A stretch of DNA of 64,000 bases, from the NCBI GenBank assembly GCA_016946835.1, contig JACVTC010000018.1, forward strand, positions 901,501-965,500, given 5' to 3'. The stretch comes from Neocallimastix lanati (nom. inval.) (lineage: Eukaryota > Neocallimastigomycota > Neocallimastigomycetes > Neocallimastigales > Neocallimastigaceae). Of the stretch, positions 58,437 to 64,000 are shown in pieces. The notes beneath the pieces are model-generated. The model made no database searches and had not been told where the DNA came from. It saw nothing but the letters and a program-made list of their open reading frames with translations. The position numbers and the translations under genes are program-made. Numbering within the stretch: the stretch's first letter is position 1; each line of letters opens with the position of its first letter.

Positions 58437-59523
58437 TTAATTAAAATAAATAATTTTATTTAATAAGATAATTATGTACTATATTATAATGAAATACAAT
58501 ATAATTTATTTAAAACACCAAAATATTTAATTTTTTTTAATACATATTTTTTTGATATAATAATTTTTTATCAATGGATTAAACGGAAAATTTAATTCCT
58601 TTTAATTCTTATTTATTTAATATTAATTTTTAATAAAATCATAAAGAGATCTTTGTATTATAATTATAGATTCTTTGATAGTCAAAATGTAAATTCATCT
58701 CATTTATTAAAAAATAATTATTTATATTTTTTTTTATTAAAATATTATTAATATTAATTAAATTTATAAATGTATATTTTTTTTTAAAATATTTATAATA
58801 AAAATTTCATATCATCTATAATAAAAAAGAGAATTTATTTAACCAAAAAAAAAAGATTTTTTTTTTATTTGAATCAATTGAATTATTATTATTATTGTAT
58901 TTTATGAAGCCATCAACCAAATTTCTTTATATTTAATATTTCATAATATAATGATAATTAATTTTATTCGATTCTTCGGTTTGATGTTATTGAATGTCTA
59001 TTTGTTTATATTTTGGATTTATGGACTGATTATGACTTTTATATATTATACTTTTATTATTAATTATAATTATTGTCATTCTTGTTAATATTTATATTAG
59101 CTCATTTAAAAAATTTTTATGCCAAAGAGAATGTTTTGTGTGTATTCACTCAAACTATAGTATTTTACTTCAGAAATCGTAGTAGAGGTGTTATAATTTA
59201 AAATATTAATTTTTTGGTATATTTTTCAAAAGCATAGGAAATTCAGATACTGATTTTCAGCTTAGTATTTATTTATTAATATGAAATGAAAATATTAAAT
59301 AAATAAAATTTAAAATATTTTTAATATAAATACATTTAAATTTTAATAAATAACATTTTTATAAATCTAATTAATAAAAATTATTTTATAATTGTTAAAA
59401 ATAATAATTGGAATTCTATAAATAATTAAATTTATTTATAAATTAGAATAAATTAGATGACCAATGAAATTGATTTTATTAAGTTAATATAATATGTCAA
59501 ATGTCAAAATTAGTAAGATTTAA

Positions 59524-59525
<2 letters not shown>
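58437..59525. other. A+T-rich intergenic region
   Basis: No gene. Mixed-composition patch at 59100-59260 without a convincing frame. Confidence 0.4.

Positions 59526-59556
<31 letters not shown>
59526..59556. repeat. 31-base T tract
   Basis: Homopolymer T run ending at the stop codon of the decayed minus-strand exon; on that strand it is a poly(A) run directly after the stop, as left by a retroposed transcript or by chance in this genome. Confidence 0.8.
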
Positions 59557-59560
<4 letters not shown>

Positions 59561-59801
59561 AACAACTTCATCTCCTTTTAATTTTGCATCTTTAGATACA
59601 AAGGCAAATTGCTTTTGTTCGTTCATAGTAGTTTTCATACAATTAATCATCTTTTTAATATTGTCTTCGGTTGTTTGATATATTTATTCAATCTATTAAG
59701 CATATCAATAGTTGTATCAACCTTTGGATCAACAGTTTTAATTGGTTAGAAAAAGCCAAACTGAGCATTAACTTGTTCTTTAAAAGCTTTATTAAAACAA
59801 G
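59555..59801 (-). pseudogene. Decayed 3' exon of an unrecognised gene
   Basis: Minus strand, after a TTTTCAG acceptor at 59802-59808: 'CFNKAFKEQVNAQFGFF', stop (TAA where Trp would fit poorly and Gln or Tyr is likely), 'PIKTVDPKVDTTIDMLNRLN', 'KYIKQ', a one-base shift, then 'EDNIKKMINCMKTTMNEQKQ' and 'FAFVSKDAKLKGDEVVL' before stop TAA 59557-59555. The helical, Lys/Asn-rich style is typical of a real protein end. I do not recognise the family. It is broken by one stop and one shift. Confidence 0.5.
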
Positions 59802-61455
59802 CTGAAAATAAATAAAAAAATTTACAAAACTATAACAAATATATAATATATTGGTTTATTTTTGATTATTACATTTATACTAATATATTTTTTATATATA
59901 TATATATAATGATTATATTAAGAGTATTGTATATAGCTGTATTTAAATAATGTGTGTTTTTTATTTTATTTTTTTTTTACTAATTATATATAAAAAAAAT
60001 TTAATTCATTTGATAAAATGCTGTATTTGTCATCATGTATTGCTAGAATATCTCCATTAAATTATTATTTTTATGAAATAAATATAACACTGTTTCAAAA
60101 TCTACAACGCATTTGTCATTTATTTGTTAATTTAAAGTAATATCTTTTAAATAATAATAAATTGTGAAGTATAAAGTAACTTCTTATTTTCAATAATATT
60201 AAAACACCATTGCGAAGATTCATCGGATGAATAAGTTAATTTCATAAAAAATATTTCTCAAAAAATTTTTTATTGGTAAATGTATTTATTGGTTATAAAA
60301 TACCTCCAAATCTATTCATAGGTTTTCTGCTGTTAACGATCATATTTTTAATAGCATTTAAATTTCCTACTTCTTTTTTATATATAAATATATATATGAT
60401 TTTCATTTATATTTAGATATTAAGCATTGACTTGAAGCACAAAAAAATTATATTATCAGGGTATTTTTGTGTTTTTCTAAAAACATTTTTATTCTTCATT
60501 GTTTTCATATGATGCGGTAATCACAAATCAATATTGGATTATTGGAATATTTTTTATAAGGTTAGTATCATCTTTTAAAGATTACATATATTTCTTTTAT
60601 GCCATAAGATTTCAATCAAATTTGGATATTTATTTATAATTTACATACTTTAGTTTTATATATTAATTATTTAAATTGTCTCTTTTAGTATTTAATAAAA
60701 AGATTCTTTTAGTGCTTCTTTATCATTTAATTGTTTTAATTTATGAAAGTTTTTATTTGATTCACAAATAACTCAATATTCTTTTATTTTTAAGATATTT
60801 AGAATAAATATTATTTACAGTAATACATTTTTCATTATTTTTACTCTTTTTTTTTTAACGAATAATTTATGAATATTTGGAGAATAATAAATAATTCAAA
60901 TAATATATTTTAAATTATTTTATATAGATTATCTAAATGTAATCTCCCCTATTATTGTTATTGATATATATAAATGGGTTTTATATGAATAAATATGTCA
61001 TTAAAAAAAATATATTACAGGTTTCGAGATTTAACAAAATTTAGATTAATAAATGAAAGATTAGATTTTTATAAATATTATATATTATTAATAATATAAT
61101 TTTTTTTGAAAAAATTTTAAATTGTTATTAAAATTGATGGATTGGATTAAATATTATTGATTAAAGTTTAGTAAAAATAATGAAATTTATATTATGGATT
61201 GAATTTAATTTAATTTTAATTTAATAAATCATTAATATTATTTTTAATGGATTGATATAATTGGACATTTTAAATTTATTATAAATTAAAATTTGAAATG
61301 TATTAAATAAAAATATTATAATATATTAAAATTTTATTGATTATAAAAGTTTTTTTTTTTTTTTTACTGCATAAAGAAATTTTTATTTAATAAACTAGAA
61401 TTTTATATTTATAAAATGAAATAATTAATTATTTAATATTTATTTTTTAATATTA
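59802..61455. other. A+T-rich region, possible upstream exons of the decayed gene
   Basis: On the minus strand 60360-60000 carries words such as 'NAIKNMIVNSRKPMNRFGGI', 'TNKKFFEKYFL' and 'KLTYSSDESSQWCFNIIENK' in changing frames, consistent with further decayed coding upstream of the 59.56-59.80 kb exon. The remainder is simple A+T-rich DNA. Confidence 0.3.
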
Positions 61456-61459
61456 AAAT

Positions 61460-61678
61460 TATTGAATGAGTGAAAAGTATAAATCTCTTTTTTTATTATA
61501 TAAGAATAATGAATAGTATATGTACATAATTTTATACTTTTTTATGGTATTTATAGTAAACATAATATGTGGCTTTTTGTTACTATTGGTCACATATCTT
61601 ACATTAATATATTAATTTATATAACATTACTCCTTTAATTAATATAACTGTAAATCTTTATATTTTTGTTTCTAACAG
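61460..61678 (-). repeat. LTR-like repeat abutting copia gag, inverted
   Basis: Reverse complement of the repeat at 26700-26903: it ends TTTCTAACA at 61677 and contains 'GGTATTTATAGT' and 'ACATTACTCCTTTAATTAAT', the complements of the other copy's TATAAATA and 'AAGGAGTAATGT' segments. It directly touches the gag start codon at 61680. An ordinary 5' LTR would have the other orientation if the 26.7-kb copy is correctly oriented. Confidence 0.5.
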
Positions 61679-61679
61679 A

Positions 61680-64000
61680 ATGAATATTCTTTACCTTTTA
61701 ACGATAAACAACTTCGAAAACTATGTCCTAAAAGAAAAAGTAAAAAAACTAAGAAAAAGGAACATAAAAGATGATTTATATGACTATATTGGTAATAAAT
61801 TTGACAACAGTGCGGTCTATGACAATGATACAAACCTCCTAGATATCAAAAATGATGCTATCATAAAATGGATCATCATTAACAATCTGGGAGAGAAAAC
61901 CAGAAAAATCATTGCTGGCTATAGGAAAACTGCCCATAATTTATGGGTAACCTTAGAAAAATCACTTGTAAGAAGTACCGAAAGAAGAAAACTCTAAATT
62001 AAAAATAAAATAAACTCACTAAAATACGATGAAGAACAGGACATCAATGTCTTCATCCCAACCCTCCAAAATGCTATCGATGAATTAGAAAATCGTGACT
62101 ATGATATTGAACCAACCACAAAGACAGGCATATTGAACAGAGCATTACCGGAGGATTTACATTTCATAAATGTGTTTCAATATAAAAATGATTGGGAGAA
62201 ATTATGTGAATACGTAAAAAACGTATTACCTGACATCGTTTTCTCAAACATGAAAGAATCAATGAAATTTAAAGTTGAACCTAAACCCAATTTTCTAACT
62301 GGTAAACAATCAAAACCTGATAACCCCCGAAAATTTCAAAATAAATCTTGGATATACAGAAAGAGAAAGAATGTCATAGAACAAACAAAAATAACAAATT
62401 TATACTAATAAGAGTCACAACAAAAATAAACCTAAACGTCGTAGTAATCCTAAATTAAAATTTAATAAGCACGAAAATTACAACAAAAACCATTATAAAC
62501 AAATAAATTTTGTGAAGAATCAGGTTAATCATACTGCTCACTCAGATGATTTCTTGAAGAATTACAATTCTGAGGATGGCATTTTCGTCCGATGTGTTAC
62601 AAACATACCACAAGAACTCAACATAATATATAAGAATTCTTATAACCTCAAACATTATAATAATGATATATCTAAATATAAAAATGCTTTGAAAATATAG
62701 CATTACCAAATGGTAAAGTTATTAAATCAACTTATAAAGGTGATTTCCTAGTGTTCATTAACAATAACAAAATACTATTAAAAGATGTTTATTTTGTTCC
62801 AAAGGTTACCAAAAATATCATCTCAATCAATAAGCTAACAAAAGACCACTATAAAATCATTTTCTCTAACAACAACATCAATTCTTTCGTCATCATTTAC
62901 GATCACCAAGGCAATCGTATTATAAGCACAAAATCAGACAGTCAAGGCATCTACCCTGTATGGTTATCAAATGCTCCATTAAATTTCAAACACAAATATG
63001 AAAGCAAAATTCACTTTCAAAATCTACTCAATATTACCAAAATTGATAAAATTAATTTTTGACAAAGACGGTTGGGGCACTTCAACATAAACAACATAAA
63101 TCATCATTTATTAAAAATAAATATCAAAACTAAATGTCCAATATGGTTCAATTCAAAAATGAAAAACCTTCCATTCAGAAAATCGGTAAATAAAAGCACG
63201 TCTACTTTTGAATTAGTTCATTTGATATTGTAGGTCCTGATAAGAATTCCTTTATGGAAACAAATACTTTTTAATAATTTTGAATGATTATTCACGTTTC
63301 GGCTGAGTGTACTTCTTAGAAGGCAAGAATGATACTTTCAAAAAATTCCATATTTGAACCAATGAAATTTATAATATTTTCAACAAACCAATTAAGTATA
63401 TACACTCTGACAATGGTAAAGAATTTAACAACAGTAATTTTAACTCATTTTGCCTATCTAAAGGCGTTATTTACCAATTCACTGTACCTTATAACCCCCA
63501 ACAGAACGGCTGCGTTGAGAGACTAAACGGAATTCTTATTTCATCCGCCAAAGCACTTCTCAACGATGCTAAAATTGTGCCACCAATTCTGGGAGTATGC
63601 CGTCGACCCATCCAATTATATCCATAATAGACTCCCACATTCTGGAATCAATAATAAAATACCCTTCAAGATCCTTTTCAATAAAGATGTTGACTACTCA
63701 CATTTTAAGATTTTCGGTTGTAGAGTATTCTTCTATGTTCCAAATTCCTTAAGAAATAAATTTGAAAACAATGCCCTTCATAGCATCTTCCTCGGTTATC
63801 ATTCTTATTCGTCCTCTTACAACATACTAAATATAAATATAAATCAAATTATCCTTTCCAGAGCAGTCGAATTCTTCAAACAAAACCCTGGTATTGCTAA
63901 TCTCCGATCTAGAGTCCCCTACGAATTTTCAAATTTTATACCACACTCCAAAATTAAGGGGAATGATTATTTCGATAAATTAATTAATTAACTTTTCGAA
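61680..64000 (+). mobile_element. Ty1/copia retrotransposon, gag to integrase, runs off the window
   Basis: Gag-like frame 61680-62408 with one in-frame TAA (61995-61997): 'AIIKWIIINNLGEKTRKIIA' and 'YDEEQDINVFIPTLQNAIDEL'. A Lys/Asn/His-rich segment follows without a visible CCHC knuckle. A protease remnant lies near 62.6-62.9 kb ('DVYFVPKVTKNIISINKLTK'), but no D(S/T)G active site is readable. GAG-pre-integrase ('RLGHFNINNINHH') lies near 63.07 kb. The integrase has all three catalytic positions in changing frames: 'FDIVGPD' (about 63215), 'HSDNGKEF' (about 63405) and 'NGCVERLNG' (about 63505-63530). The open frame 63566-63991 covers the region after the core ('FGCRVFF', 'IFLGYHSYSSSY'). 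Stops and shifts make it inactive, although it is much younger than the copy at 2.3-3.9 kb. RT and RNase H would lie beyond 64000. Confidence 0.85.

Noticed and set aside
1-64000. tRNA or rRNA genes
   Set aside because: No cloverleaf-like G+C-containing segment or conserved rRNA sequence was noticed on reading both strands; a covariance-model scan would be decisive.

Overview
The window is most likely nuclear DNA of an anaerobic gut fungus (Neocallimastigomycota; genus not determinable). Non-coding DNA is extremely A+T-rich, with long T tracts, heptanucleotide arrays and intron-bearing genes. The central gene encodes a secreted, Cys/Gly-Tyr-Tyr repeat protein resembling the scaffoldins of gut-fungal cellulosomes. 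No tRNA, rRNA, CRISPR array or bacterial-type operon was seen.

Layout. (1) 0.8-4.0 kb, + strand: a decayed MULE-type transposase with a FLYWCH-like start, then a decayed Ty1/copia fragment (integrase C-terminus, reverse transcriptase, RNase H). (2) 4.0-31 kb: a graveyard of one repeat family on both strands. The fullest relic (4.0-5.5 kb, minus) reads as a Ty3/gypsy-like pol fragment: protease C-terminal half, a conserved leader, a tandem-repeat linker, then reverse transcriptase with YMDD. At least thirteen other copies keep leader, linker and a 3' module but not recognisable RT. The linker is built of 23-residue (69-bp) units, and copies are joined by shared A+T-rich modules, some in large inverted or direct duplications. 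(3) 31-37 kb: simple repeats, including a 19-bp minisatellite and facing heptamer arrays that could fold into a long hairpin. (4) 37.0-46.75 kb: the scaffoldin-like gene, reconstructed as 11 exons and 2340 residues, every intron in phase 1. (5) 47.5-50 kb: a very long TAATAAA array. (6) 50.5-58.5 kb: a scaffoldin fragment, a truncated duplicate of a family 2 glycosyltransferase, an SGNH-hydrolase-like remnant with altered catalytic residues, the intact family 2 glycosyltransferase, and a two-domain glycosyltransferase whose first domain has lost its acidic motif. (7) 59.5-61.7 kb: a decayed exon of unknown family and an LTR-like repeat. (8) 61.7 kb to the end: a Ty1/copia gag-integrase region that runs off the window.

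Genes likely to be functional are the scaffoldin-like gene and the two complete glycosyltransferases. All three begin with a signal peptide or N-terminal hydrophobic segment, so they would act in or beyond the secretory pathway: the scaffoldin-like protein outside the cell, the two transferases probably in protein or wall glycosylation. Most of the rest is decayed mobile DNA and simple repeats. Splice sites, family calls and copy boundaries were read by eye and not computed.
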